From NCBI GenBank assembly GCA_964484475.1, contig CAZAFU010000002.1:8941-72940 (forward strand): a stretch of DNA of 64,000 nucleotides, given 5' to 3'. A program made the position numbers and the translations under genes. Positions 25,132 to 33,157 of this stretch are shown piece by piece. Source of the stretch: Parvularcula sp964484475 (GTDB taxonomy: Bacteria > Pseudomonadota > Alphaproteobacteria > Caulobacterales > Parvularculaceae). Each line of letters begins with the position of its first letter. The first letter of the stretch is position 1. Under the pieces are notes generated by a model. That model had not been told where the DNA came from. It was given only the letters and a program-made list of their open reading frames with translations, and did not search any database.

Positions 25132-26052
25132 ATGGGTGAGGCCGTCAGACATACGATCCCTTCACTGATCGGCCTTGCTCTGGCGGGAGGACTCCTGGTC
25201 CTCCTGCCACCTTCGGCGACGCTGGTGGCCGCCTTCGTCCTCGTCGCGATCGTCGGGCTGCCGCACGGCGCTTCGGACACCGCGCTCGCGAGGCCGCGCT
25301 GGCAGGCCTGGTTCGGCGGGGCCTGGCTTGCGGCCTTCCTCGCCGCCTATCTCGGGACAGCGCTCGTCGCCTTTGTCTTCTGGATCAGTTTTCCGGTCAC
25401 CGCACTGGCCCTGTTCCTGATCGTTTCAGCCGCCCATTTCGGCCATGACGACCTGCCCTCCGGCCTGGCCGACGGACGCGGCGCCGGCACGCCGGCCGGA
25501 TGGGCCCGGGGTCTCTTCGTGCTCGGTGCGCCCGCCCTCTTCTGGCGCGCCGAGGTGGCCGCGATCTTCGCCGCCCTTCTTCCTGCGGATGAAGCCGGGG
25601 CCGCTGAGGTTCTCGCGTCTCTGCTACAGGCGATCGCGGTCCCCGCAGCCCTGGCGAGCATCCTCCTTCCGCGGATGAAAGGAGCGGGGGACAATGGTGA
25701 CGTGAGTTTCCTCCGCTCCGCACTGGTCCTGGTCCCCTTCCCGCCCCTTGTCGGCTTCCCGCTCTATTTCGCCGCCGTTCACAGCGCACGGCAGATGAGG
25801 CGGAGAACCGAGGCACTGGGCCTTCGGAGCCGTAGCGACTACCTCCTCACCGTCTGGCCCTACGCCCTCGGCGGGGTGGGGGTGATGACACTTGCCGGCT
25901 TGGCCCTGACAGGTGTTCCCGATCGCCTCCTCGCGACCCTTTTCATCGGCCTCGCGACCCTGACCGTTCCTCATATCCTCTTCGGCCACGCGCCACAGAC
26001 AGCCTCCGTCACCACCACCCAGCAGCAAACGAGGGAGACCAGTTGTGCCTAA
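25132..26052 (+). CDS. blh: Brp/Blh-type beta-carotene 15,15'-dioxygenase
   Basis: Cleaves beta-carotene with oxygen into two retinal molecules, the chromophore of the rhodopsins on both sides. The 306-residue polytopic membrane protein shows the family's histidine motifs in order: GLPHGASDT near residue 40, AAHFGHDD near 100, AAVHSARQMR near 225 and VPHILFGH near the end, which together bind the catalytic iron. The start at 25132 is 4 nt after the first rhodopsin gene; the ribosome site is weak, suggesting coupling. The last 8 nt overlap the second rhodopsin gene. No carotenoid synthesis genes (crt) are in the window, so beta-carotene must be made elsewhere. Confidence 0.93.
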   Translation: MGEAVRHTIPSLIGLALAGGLLVLLPPSATLVAAFVLVAIVGLPHGASDTALARPRWQAWFGGAWLAAFLAAYLGTALVAFVFWISFPVTALALFLIVSAAHFGHDDLPSGLADGRGAGTPAGWARGLFVLGAPALFWRAEVAAIFAALLPADEAGAAEVLASLLQAIAVPAALASILLPRMKGAGDNGDVSFLRSALVLVPFPPLVGFPLYFAAVHSARQMRRRTEALGLRSRSDYLLTVWPYALGGVGVMTLAGLALTGVPDRLLATLFIGLATLTVPHILFGHAPQTASVTTTQQQTRETSCA

Positions 26053-26908
26053 TATCGAGAATTACCTCACCTACGAGCACTGGCATTTCGACTACGTCCG
26101 GCATATCTTTACCCTGACGGTTGCCGTTTTCGGTGCCGGGCTCGTCTACTTTCTGCTCAGCGCAAGGAACATCGCGCCGAAGTACCGGGCGAGTTCGTTC
26201 CTCTCGGCCGTGGTCATGGTCTCGGCCACTTACGAGATCTTCTCGTTGTGGCATAGCTGGGACAGCGCCTTTGCCTACGCCGGTGACGCCTGGCAGCGCC
26301 TCGACGGCAAGATCTTCTCGAACGGCTACCGCTACGCCAACTGGTGTATCGACGTGCCGATGCTGTTGACCCAGCTTCTCATCGTAGCCGGCCTCGCGGG
26401 CAAGAATTTCTGGTCGAACTGGTGGCAGTTCACGCTGGCCGGCCTCCTGATGATCTTCACCGGCTATGTCGGCCAATACTACGAGCCGCAGGTCGCCGGC
26501 GTTGCCGCCGGTGACAGCGCGCCGTTCTGGATCTGGGGTTTCGTCAGCTCCCTGTTCTTCGCCTATATCGTCTTCCTGACACTGAAAGTGACGCTGAACC
26601 CCGTGGGGGCCATGCCAGATCGTGCAAGGACGGAGTTGCGCAATATCGGCTTCCTGCTGATCGGCTCGTGGACCCTCTACACCTTCGCCTATGGCTGGCC
26701 GGCGTGGCAGCCGGACGCGGACGGCGTTGCGGTGAGGCAGACCCTCTACACCATTGCCGACATCGTCTCCAAGCTGGTTTACGGTGTGCTTCTCGGCCGC
26801 GTCGCACTGATGCGCAGCGCCTACGAGAACTTCACCCCTGCCCTCCAGGTCGGCGGCGACCGGGCCTTCTCCCCCGAGGAGAAGAAGGGGCTCACCCAGC
26901 CCGCATGA
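26045..26908 (+). CDS. Microbial rhodopsin with NDQ motif, predicted Na+ pump
   Basis: A 287-residue seven-helix rhodopsin very similar to Krokinobacter KR2. Helix C reads YRYANWCIDVPMLLTQ: Asn99, Asp103 and Gln110 correspond to KR2 Asn112, Asp116 and Gln123, the NDQ triad of outward sodium pumps. Asp239 and retinal Lys243 (ADIVSK) match KR2 Asp251 and Lys255. Other shared blocks are LSAVVMVSA, MIFTGYVGQYYE and SWTLYTFAY. It starts with GTG 26045 after a GGAG site and overlaps blh by 8 nt; its stop overlaps the trkH-like start (ATGA). KR2-type pumps export Na+, or H+ when Na+ is scarce; sodium export here is a strong motif-based prediction. Confidence 0.93.
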   Translation: MPNIENYLTYEHWHFDYVRHIFTLTVAVFGAGLVYFLLSARNIAPKYRASSFLSAVVMVSATYEIFSLWHSWDSAFAYAGDAWQRLDGKIFSNGYRYANWCIDVPMLLTQLLIVAGLAGKNFWSNWWQFTLAGLLMIFTGYVGQYYEPQVAGVAAGDSAPFWIWGFVSSLFFAYIVFLTLKVTLNPVGAMPDRARTELRNIGFLLIGSWTLYTFAYGWPAWQPDADGVAVRQTLYTIADIVSKLVYGVLLGRVALMRSAYENFTPALQVGGDRAFSPEEKKGLTQPA

Positions 26909-28266
26909 CCATGCGTCTTCGCGGGGCGCAGGTGGGCCTGATCCTCCTGCGCTTCGCACCGGCCATGATCCTGCTCCTCCTCCCGCCGCTCCTCGTGGGG
27001 CTCGCGGAGGGGGAGATGGGGATCACCCTCGCCCTCCTCTTCGCTCTCGTTCCGTGCCTCGGCGCTTCCTATTCGGTCCTGAGGCTGCCTCCTCCTGTCC
27101 GGCAGACCGAATGGGAGACGCTCACCGCCGCGACTCTCCTTTTCTTCGTCAGCGGCCTCTTCATCGCGCCGGTCTTCTGGCTCAACGGTCTCGGTTTCGC
27201 GGACGGTGTCTTCGAAGCGGTCTCGGGGATCACCTCGACCGGACTCACCCGCTACACCGCTCCGCAGGATCTTCCGTTTTCTGCCCTGTTCATGCGCGCC
27301 TGGTCGCAATGGGTGGGCGGCTACGCCATCATCACCCTCACGGTCGCATTCCTCTCCCCCTCCATGCAGGCGGCAAAGGATCTCGGCTCGGTGGAGATGG
27401 ACAGCGACGACAGCCCGGCCAAGCGGACGGCGGCCAAGGTTCTCGCACTCTATGTCGGGTTGACCATCGCGACGGTCGCCGCAGTGATGCCGACGGGAAT
27501 CGGCTGGCGCGATGCGCTGCTGCACGGGCTGACATCGATCTCGACGGGCGGTTTCTCAGCCCATGGCGACAGCCTGGGCGCCGTGCCGCGGGCCGCTGCG
27601 GTGGTCCTGATCGGCTTTGCGCTGATCGGGGCGCTCGCATTCACCGATATCGTCGTCGCCGACGGCAGGACCCGGAGGCATCTCCTGAAGCTTTCGTCCG
27701 TGCTCGCTGTCCTCGTTGCCTTTGCGGGGCTTGGCGCGGTGACGCTCCGGGCCGCGGACGGGATGTCTGCCTTCGACGCGGGCTTCATCGCGCTTTCCGC
27801 CCAGACCACCACCGGTTTCTCGACCGCCAGCACAGGCGAACTCACCTTGGCGTCGCAGCTCGTCCTCAGCCTCCTCATGTTCATCGGCGCGGATGCGGGA
27901 TCGACGGGCGGCGGGATCAAGGTGGTCAGGCTCCTCATTCTCGGCTCGCTGGTCCTTGGCCTCTTCCCGAAGGTGCGCCAGCAGAACTCCCCCGATGACG
28001 GGACGGCGCTGACCGTCGGGATCATCCTTGGCTACGCGCTGCTTCTCGTCCTCGGGGCCTTCCTCCTCTGGGCGCTCGGAGCTTCCTTCGGCGATGCGGT
28101 CTTCGAGATGGCTTCGTCGGTGGGGACCGTGGGGCTTTCCGCTGGCGTCACCGGCGCGCCGCCTCATCCCCTCGCCCTGTGGATCCTCATTGCGGGCATG
28201 GTCATGGGGCGGGTGGAGGTTCTGCTCTTCGCCTTCGCCTTCGCGCGCTGGCGCCGGACCCGATAG
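26905..28266 (+). CDS. TrkH/KtrB-family cation transporter
   Basis: Inner-membrane K+ (or Na+) translocating subunit of 453 residues built of four pore modules. All four selectivity-filter loops are visible with a central Gly: TSTGLT, SISTGGFS, TTTGFST and VGTVGLS, which favours potassium. The GADAGSTGGGIK loop in the third module is the gate region of TrkH and KtrB. It is somewhat shorter than E. coli TrkH (483) and may lack N-terminal helices. Start ATG 26905 overlaps the sodium-rhodopsin stop by 4 nt. No trkA or ktrA regulatory subunit is nearby. Placement suggests the protein uses or balances gradients made by the two rhodopsins. Confidence 0.9.
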   Translation: MTMRLRGAQVGLILLRFAPAMILLLLPPLLVGLAEGEMGITLALLFALVPCLGASYSVLRLPPPVRQTEWETLTAATLLFFVSGLFIAPVFWLNGLGFADGVFEAVSGITSTGLTRYTAPQDLPFSALFMRAWSQWVGGYAIITLTVAFLSPSMQAAKDLGSVEMDSDDSPAKRTAAKVLALYVGLTIATVAAVMPTGIGWRDALLHGLTSISTGGFSAHGDSLGAVPRAAAVVLIGFALIGALAFTDIVVADGRTRRHLLKLSSVLAVLVAFAGLGAVTLRAADGMSAFDAGFIALSAQTTTGFSTASTGELTLASQLVLSLLMFIGADAGSTGGGIKVVRLLILGSLVLGLFPKVRQQNSPDDGTALTVGIILGYALLLVLGAFLLWALGASFGDAVFEMASSVGTVGLSAGVTGAPPHPLALWILIAGMVMGRVEVLLFAFAFARWRRTR

Positions 28267-28303
28267 GAAAAACTGGCCCTTCGCAAGTCGTGGGCGGGGG
28301 CTT

Positions 28304-29419
28304 ATGAGACGCATCATGTATGCGCAGGAGCAGCTCCAGGCCCTGATCGAGACGGCAGTGGACGCGATCATCTCGATCAGCGCGGACGGCGAGATCCGTC
28401 TTTTCAACGCAGCCGCCGAGCGGACCTTCGGCCGGCCGGCCGACGAGGTGATCGGCGAGAATGTCGCGATCCTGATGCCCGACCATCACGCCCATCACCA
28501 CCAGGGCTATATCGAGAATTTCCGGTCCACCGGGGAAGCGAAGATCATCGGCATCGGCAGGCAGGTCGAAGGAAGACGAGCCGACGGCTCGATCTTCCCG
28601 ATGCACCTCTCGGTCGGGGCGTTCCGCGACGGTGACGAGGAGCACTTCGTGGGGATCGTCAGGGACCTCAGCGGCGAGATGGCCGAGAGGGCCCGGCGCG
28701 AGACCCTGCAGAACCAGCTCGAGCTGATCGGCAGGCATTCCGCGGTGAGCGAGATGGGCGCAGCCCTCGCCCATGAGCTGAACCAGCCGCTGACGGCCAT
28801 CGACCTCTTTCTTTCGGCGGCCGAGAGGAAGCTTTCGGACGAACCTGCCGCGGCGCGCGAAATCTTCCTCAGGGTCCGCGAAGAAGCACAACGGGCGGGC
28901 AACATCGTCAGGCGCATCCGCGAGATGGTGGAACGGTCGGACGGTGAGCGCACGGCGTTCCTCCTGTCATCCGCAGTCGAGAGCGCGGCGGAACTCTGCC
29001 GCATCGTCGACCGGCAGAAGGCGGTGATCAGGATCGAGCCCCTGCCCCCCGCCATGCTGTTCGGTGATCCCGTCCAGATCCGGATGATTCTCGTCAACCT
29101 CATCAAGAACGCCCTCGACGCGACAGAGGGACAGGATGACGCACGGGTGGTCGTTCGCGCCGCCGCAGAGGAAGACAGTGTGCGGATCGAAGTCATCGAC
29201 AACGGGCCAGGCATCGCGCCCGAAGTGGCCGAGATGCTCTTCGAGCCTTTTTCGAGCACCAAGGCGGAGGGTTTGGGGATCGGGCTTTCGATCTGCCGGA
29301 CCATCGCGGAAAGCCATGGCGGGCGGCTTGACCAGCTTTCCGCCGCCGAGCAGGAGGATAGCCTCGGCGGAGCCGCTTTCGTTCTGGAACTTCCGCTGGC
29401 GGAGGACCAGGATGCCTGA
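28304..29419 (+). CDS. fixL: FixL-type heme-PAS oxygen sensor kinase
   Basis: Cytoplasmic histidine kinase of 371 residues with one PAS domain (about 5-130) and HisKA/ATPase domains. Aligned with Bradyrhizobium FixL, His66 (in MPDHHAHHHQGY) falls on heme ligand His200 and Arg86 (in IIGIGR) falls on Arg220, which senses bound O2; FPMHLSVGAF is also shared. The kinase H-box is ALAHELNQPLTAI. No membrane segments precede the PAS, as in BjFixL. Ribosome site is a weak GGGGG. It begins 37 nt after the trkH-like gene with no terminator, so it may share the rhodopsin transcript. The stop overlaps fixJ by 8 nt. Confidence 0.93.
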   Translation: MRRIMYAQEQLQALIETAVDAIISISADGEIRLFNAAAERTFGRPADEVIGENVAILMPDHHAHHHQGYIENFRSTGEAKIIGIGRQVEGRRADGSIFPMHLSVGAFRDGDEEHFVGIVRDLSGEMAERARRETLQNQLELIGRHSAVSEMGAALAHELNQPLTAIDLFLSAAERKLSDEPAAAREIFLRVREEAQRAGNIVRRIREMVERSDGERTAFLLSSAVESAAELCRIVDRQKAVIRIEPLPPAMLFGDPVQIRMILVNLIKNALDATEGQDDARVVVRAAAEEDSVRIEVIDNGPGIAPEVAEMLFEPFSSTKAEGLGIGLSICRTIAESHGGRLDQLSAAEQEDSLGGAAFVLELPLAEDQDA

Positions 29420-30008
29420 GACCAAACCGATTGCCGTCGTGGACGACGATCCGAGCGTGCGGGACAGCGCGCTCCTCGTCCTCGAAATGGCGGGCCGGGA
29501 CGTCGAGGGCTTTCCGACCGGGATGGATTTCCTCGAGACCGAGCGCGAGCGCTGGAGCGCGGTCTTTCTCGATCTCAAGATGCCGGGGCTCAGCGGCTTC
29601 GACGTCCTGACGCGGCTCGGCAAGGAAGGCGGCGCACCGTTCCCGGTCATCATGGTCAGTGCCCATGGCGACGTGAAAGCCGCAGTGCAGGCGATGAAGC
29701 TCGGCGCGGTGAGCTTCATCGAGAAGCCCTTCACCGCCGAGGAACTCGTCGCCGCCCTCGAAGACGCCGAAAGCGAGCGGGCCGAACAGGGCCCGGATCT
29801 CGACCAGGTGCTCGGCAGCCTGACGCCGCGCGAAAAGGATGTGGCGCTTCTCCTCAATGAAGGCCTGACCAACAAGGAAGTCGCCCGGCATCTCGACTGC
29901 AGCCCGCGGACAGTGGAAATTCACCGCTCACGCGTGCTGAGCAAACTGGAAGTGCGGAACGTGGCCGGGCTGGTCAGGCTGCTGGCCGGACACGAACTTC
30001 CCGCCTGA
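29412..30008 (+). CDS. fixJ: FixJ-type response regulator
   Basis: Partner of FixL: a 198-residue NarL/FixJ-type regulator with a receiver domain (acidic pocket VVDDD, phospho-acceptor Asp54 in FLDLKMPG, Ser in MVSAHGD, Lys in IEKPF) and a LuxR-type helix-turn-helix (SLTPREKDVALLLNEGLTNK ... RTVEIHRSRVLSKL). When phosphorylated under low oxygen such proteins activate fixK and microaerobic genes. It overlaps fixL by 8 nt, so the pair is translationally coupled. Likely targets in view are the fixK-like gene at 30534 and hemN. Confidence 0.93.
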   Translation: MPETKPIAVVDDDPSVRDSALLVLEMAGRDVEGFPTGMDFLETERERWSAVFLDLKMPGLSGFDVLTRLGKEGGAPFPVIMVSAHGDVKAAVQAMKLGAVSFIEKPFTAEELVAALEDAESERAEQGPDLDQVLGSLTPREKDVALLLNEGLTNKEVARHLDCSPRTVEIHRSRVLSKLEVRNVAGLVRLLAGHELPA

Positions 30009-30019
30009 TGCCTCCGAAA

Positions 30020-30037
30020 CCTTGCGCCTGCGCAAGG
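30020..30037. repeat. Inverted repeat between fixJ and the lone receiver gene
   Basis: CCTTGCGC and GCGCAAGG form an 8-bp perfect stem around a 2-nt loop (or 7 bp around 4 nt), 12 nt after the fixJ stop. There is no T-run, so it is more likely an RNA-processing or attenuating hairpin or a protein-binding dyad than a full terminator. Confidence 0.5.
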
Positions 30038-30068
30038 CAAGCCGGGGCACCGGCCCTATATTGAAGGC

Positions 30069-30452
30069 ATGTCCCGCACGGTCCCATCTCCCAACCGCAG
30101 CCGCGTTTTCGTCATCGAGGACGACGGCGCGGTGCGGGACGCCCTCATCATGATGCTCGGCGGAGCCGGGATCGAAGCGATGGCCTTTGCGGACGGCGAA
30201 GCCTTCCTCGATGAACCGATGCCCGGGGACGACGATCTCGTCCTTCTCGACATCGACCTTCCGGGGCGGAGCGGTATCGAGGTGACGCGCACCATGCGCA
30301 GGCGGGGATGCCGATCGCCCATCGTGGTGATTTCGGGCCTGCGCGGGGATGCCTTCAGGCGGGCAGTGGCCGAGGTCACCCCCTACGCCGCCTTCAGGAA
30401 GCCCCTCGACGGCACGGCGCTTCTGAGCGCGCTCAGGACACGGGACCTATAG
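30069..30452 (+). CDS. Lone receiver protein, possibly FixT-like
   Basis: A 127-residue single receiver domain: acidic pocket VIEDD, phospho-acceptor Asp61 in LLDIDLPG, Ser in VISGLRG and Lys in FRKPLDG. There is no DNA-binding domain. In Caulobacter the single-domain protein FixT feeds back on FixL to damp the microaerobic response; position between fixJ and fixK suggests the same job, though FixT's sensory cysteine pattern is not evident here. The gene starts 60 nt after fixJ and ends 81 nt before fixK. Confidence 0.85.
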   Translation: MSRTVPSPNRSRVFVIEDDGAVRDALIMMLGGAGIEAMAFADGEAFLDEPMPGDDDLVLLDIDLPGRSGIEVTRTMRRRGCRSPIVVISGLRGDAFRRAVAEVTPYAAFRKPLDGTALLSALRTRDL

Positions 30453-30533
30453 GGGTTTATCCTTACGCATCCCCCCTGATTCCTGAGCCCGGGACCCACA
30501 GGTAGGTCATCTTCCGACAAGGGAGGAAGCAAC

Positions 30534-31097
30534 GTGACCGCACCTATCAAGAGCTTCAAGAAGCGCCAGACCATCTTCGCAGCGGGCGAGCAGGCCTCCT
30601 CCCTGCCCAAGCTCCTTTCGGGCGCAGTCATTCTCTACGCCATCATGCCCGACGGCCGGCGGCAGGTCCTCGATCTTGCGGGACCTGGAGACTTTCTCCA
30701 CTTCGAGACCTCCGGCGAGCTCGACCACTACGCCGAGGCGCTGATCCCCTCGCAGGTTGCGTTCTTCGCGCCCACGGTCCTTCTTTCCAGCCCGGAAAAC
30801 GCGCAGTTCCTGCTGGAGCAGATGCGCGAACGCCTGTCGGTGGAGCGGCGTCACATCGCGATGCTCTCGCAGAAGACGGCCAATGAACGGCTCGCGGATT
30901 TCATCCGTCTGGCCGCCGATTGCCTCGGCTGTGACGAAGGGGTGTTCGAGCTTCCGCTCACCCGCCAGCAGATTGCCGATTTCACGGGGCTCGCCCTCGA
31001 AACCGTCAGCAGGACCTTTGCCCAGTGGCAGCGGGACAAGACGCTGACACGCCTCGAAGGCCGGACCTACCAGATGAGCGAGTCCCTCGCGGCTTGA
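30534..31097 (+). CDS. fixK: Crp/Fnr-family regulator, FixK-like
   Basis: A 187-residue transcription activator with a shortened cyclic-nucleotide-type sensor domain (about 1-110), a dimer helix (about 100-125) and a winged helix-turn-helix (LTRQQIADFTGLALETVSRT). The recognition helix ETVSR is that of Fnr/FixK proteins, which bind TTGA-type half sites. The N-terminal iron-sulfur cysteines of Fnr are missing, so oxygen sensing should come from FixLJ, as for FixK. The GTG start is well supported by GGGAGGA at 7 nt. It is shorter than typical FixK (about 210-235), the sensor being trimmed at its N-terminus. Confidence 0.87.
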   Translation: MTAPIKSFKKRQTIFAAGEQASSLPKLLSGAVILYAIMPDGRRQVLDLAGPGDFLHFETSGELDHYAEALIPSQVAFFAPTVLLSSPENAQFLLEQMRERLSVERRHIAMLSQKTANERLADFIRLAADCLGCDEGVFELPLTRQQIADFTGLALETVSRTFAQWQRDKTLTRLEGRTYQMSESLAA

Positions 31098-31216
31098 GCC
31101 TTGGGTTTCCCGAGGAGCGACGTGAGGGAGCCGGGCATTCCCCGCATCACCGTGACCGGCCCCCTTCTTCCATTCCGGGTCAGGACGACCGGAACCACCA
31201 CGAGGACGGATGAACC

Positions 31217-32566
31217 ATGAGAGCAGCCTGGCACAAATATCTCGGCCGGAACGTACCGCGTTATACGAGCTACCCTTCCGCTCTCGCCTTCACCGAGGAC
31301 TTCGACCCGGCCGCCTATGCCCGCGCGTTGCAAGGTGTTGGCCGCGAAGAGCCCGTTTCGCTCTATGTCCACATCCCTTTCTGCAAGAAGCTCTGCTGGT
31401 ATTGCGGTTGCAACATGCGGGTGGAGAACAGGCCGGAGCGGATCGAAAGCTTCGTGGACGATCTTCTCCTGGAGATCGATCTTCTGTCGGAGGAACTGGG
31501 GGACCGGGGCCGGGTCAGGCAGATCCATTTCGGCGGCGGCACTCCCAACACTCTCGCGATGAAAGATCTCGAAAGGGTGCTCCTTGCGCTTCGGGACCGC
31601 TTCGGGTCTGGCCCGGACGCGCCTGTGGTGATGGAGATCGACCCGCGCCTGCATCCCGGCAGGAAGGCCGCAGACCTCGCCCGGGCGGGGATTTCGCGGT
31701 TCTCGATCGGCGTGCAGGATTTCGACCCGGGGGTGCAGGCCGCGATCAACCGCGTGCAGCCCCTCAAGGACGTCCGTGAGGTGATGAACGCCCTGCGCGA
31801 GGAAGGGGCGGATGATATCAGCCTCGATGTGCTCTACGGCCTGCCCAGGCAGACCCTGTGCGGGTTCCGCAGGACCATCGGGAGCGTGATCGACCTGCGC
31901 CCCGAACGGGTTTCGCTCTTCGGCTACGCGCACATGCCGGCCCGCCTCAAGCACCAGCAACTGATCGCGGAGAAGGACCTCCCCTCCCGCCCCTTGCGCA
32001 TCGCCCTCGAAGAGAGCGCTGCGGGCCTCCTGGTATCGGCGGGGTACGAACGGGTTGGCTTTGACCACTACGCCCTGCCCGGGACCCCGATCGCAGAGGC
32101 AAACAGGAATGGGCGGCTGCACCGAAATTTCCAAGGGTTCACGGAAGATGACGCGGAAGCAGTGATCGGCATCGGTCCCAGCGCCATCAGTACCGTGCAC
32201 GGTGTCATGGCGCAGAACGCCAAGGACCTGCCCGCCTACCGTGCTTCCCTCGCGAAAGACGAGTTGCCGGTCCAGCGCGGCATTGTCTCGACCCTCGAGC
32301 AGGAAGATCTCGGCGCATGGCTGAAGCGGCTTCTCTGCGACCTGCGGGGTGACCTGCGGACCTATTGCGAGATCACCGGCGCGGATCTCGACAGATGGAA
32401 GGGGGCAAGCCGCGAACTCGAACCCCTCATCGCTGACGGCATCGTCCGTATCGAGAACGACGAGATCCTCATCACTGAAGAAGCCAAACCGCTCGCCCGG
32501 CTGGTGGCCTCGGCCTTCGATCCCGCCTGCCGCGGCGGCACGGGTTTCGCTTCGCCAGCGGTCTGA
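31217..32566 (+). CDS. hemN: Oxygen-independent coproporphyrinogen III oxidase
   Basis: Radical-SAM enzyme making protoporphyrinogen IX for heme without O2, needed under microaerobic or anaerobic conditions. The 449 residues match HemN (E. coli 457): the SAM cluster cysteines are Cys56, Cys60 and Cys63 in PFCKKLCWYC, followed by FGGGTPN, SIGVQDF, DVLYGLPRQT and FDHYALP. Homologues and membership of a FixLJ-FixK cluster support regulation by low oxygen. An upstream in-frame alternative is not obvious; ATG 31217 lies 7 nt after another ATG in a different frame. It also supplies heme for FixL. Confidence 0.95.
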   Translation: MRAAWHKYLGRNVPRYTSYPSALAFTEDFDPAAYARALQGVGREEPVSLYVHIPFCKKLCWYCGCNMRVENRPERIESFVDDLLLEIDLLSEELGDRGRVRQIHFGGGTPNTLAMKDLERVLLALRDRFGSGPDAPVVMEIDPRLHPGRKAADLARAGISRFSIGVQDFDPGVQAAINRVQPLKDVREVMNALREEGADDISLDVLYGLPRQTLCGFRRTIGSVIDLRPERVSLFGYAHMPARLKHQQLIAEKDLPSRPLRIALEESAAGLLVSAGYERVGFDHYALPGTPIAEANRNGRLHRNFQGFTEDDAEAVIGIGPSAISTVHGVMAQNAKDLPAYRASLAKDELPVQRGIVSTLEQEDLGAWLKRLLCDLRGDLRTYCEITGADLDRWKGASRELEPLIADGIVRIENDEILITEEAKPLARLVASAFDPACRGGTGFASPAV

Positions 32567-32570
32567 GAGC

Positions 32571-33092
32571 TCAGAACGGGTTGAGTGCGTAGCCCTGCCG
32601 CTGCAGGACGGCGTGGGCCGTCATGGCGGAGAGCGCCATCTCGACCCCTTCGATGAGATCGGAAGTCCCGACGCCCATATAAGCGGCCGACTGTCCGCAT
32701 ACGACGATCTTCACATCCTGCGCGAGCAGCGCCTCGACAAGGGCCCGGTTGGTGTTCGGCTCGCCGTCCTTGCCCGTTTTCGTCACATGGTGCACCGCCG
32801 GGCCGTGCACGACCATGGCGAGGCTCAGCTCCTGCGGGTCGAGGCCACCCTCCCCATGCATGTTGATGAGCCGGGCGAGCTTGGCGATATCGTTGTTGAT
32901 GTCACCGCCGTTGCTGGTGCGGGCGACATCGAAGGAAAGCTTCAGTTCCATCCCCTCGGGAACCGCGAAGGTCGTCCGGACAGGTGCGACCTTGCCGAAG
33001 GCAGGGATGACCTTGCCATCGACAAAACCTTCTCGGGCAAGGGTGGAGGGTGTCGTGACGAGCACGACGAGGACGAAGACGAGAGCGCGCAT
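32571..33092 (-). CDS. Exported DsrE-family protein
   Basis: A 173-residue protein with a signal peptide (MRALVFVLVVLVTTPSTLA) and a DsrE/DsrF/YchN-like fold: SFDVARTSNGGDIN, LVVHGPAVH, and VVCGQSAAYMG with a single conserved-position Cys. DsrE-type proteins handle sulfur transfer; exported forms are uncharacterised but common in alphaproteobacteria. I prefer ATG 33092 over the ATG 24 nt upstream because AAGGGA lies before it and the signal peptide starts there. It converges on hemN with a 4-nt gap. Function unknown beyond the fold. Confidence 0.78.
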   Translation of the reverse strand: MRALVFVLVVLVTTPSTLAREGFVDGKVIPAFGKVAPVRTTFAVPEGMELKLSFDVARTSNGGDINNDIAKLARLINMHGEGGLDPQELSLAMVVHGPAVHHVTKTGKDGEPNTNRALVEALLAQDVKIVVCGQSAAYMGVGTSDLIEGVEMALSAMTAHAVLQRQGYALNPF

Positions 33093-33157
33093 GATGATCC
33101 CTTTGCGAAGCTTCACGTCAGTCTGGCACGGAATGGCGGCGGGTCCAGCGGGTGTCC

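Noticed and set aside
30453..30490. FixJ-box-like sequence (GTAAGGATAAACCC on the minus strand) before fixK
   Set aside because: Only about 9 of 14 positions match the rhizobial FixJ site and orientation is reversed; too weak to call.
31098..31216. Expected Fnr/FixK box (TTGAT-N4-ATCAA) before hemN
   Set aside because: None was found on either strand in this interval; control of hemN by FixK may be indirect or use a diverged site.
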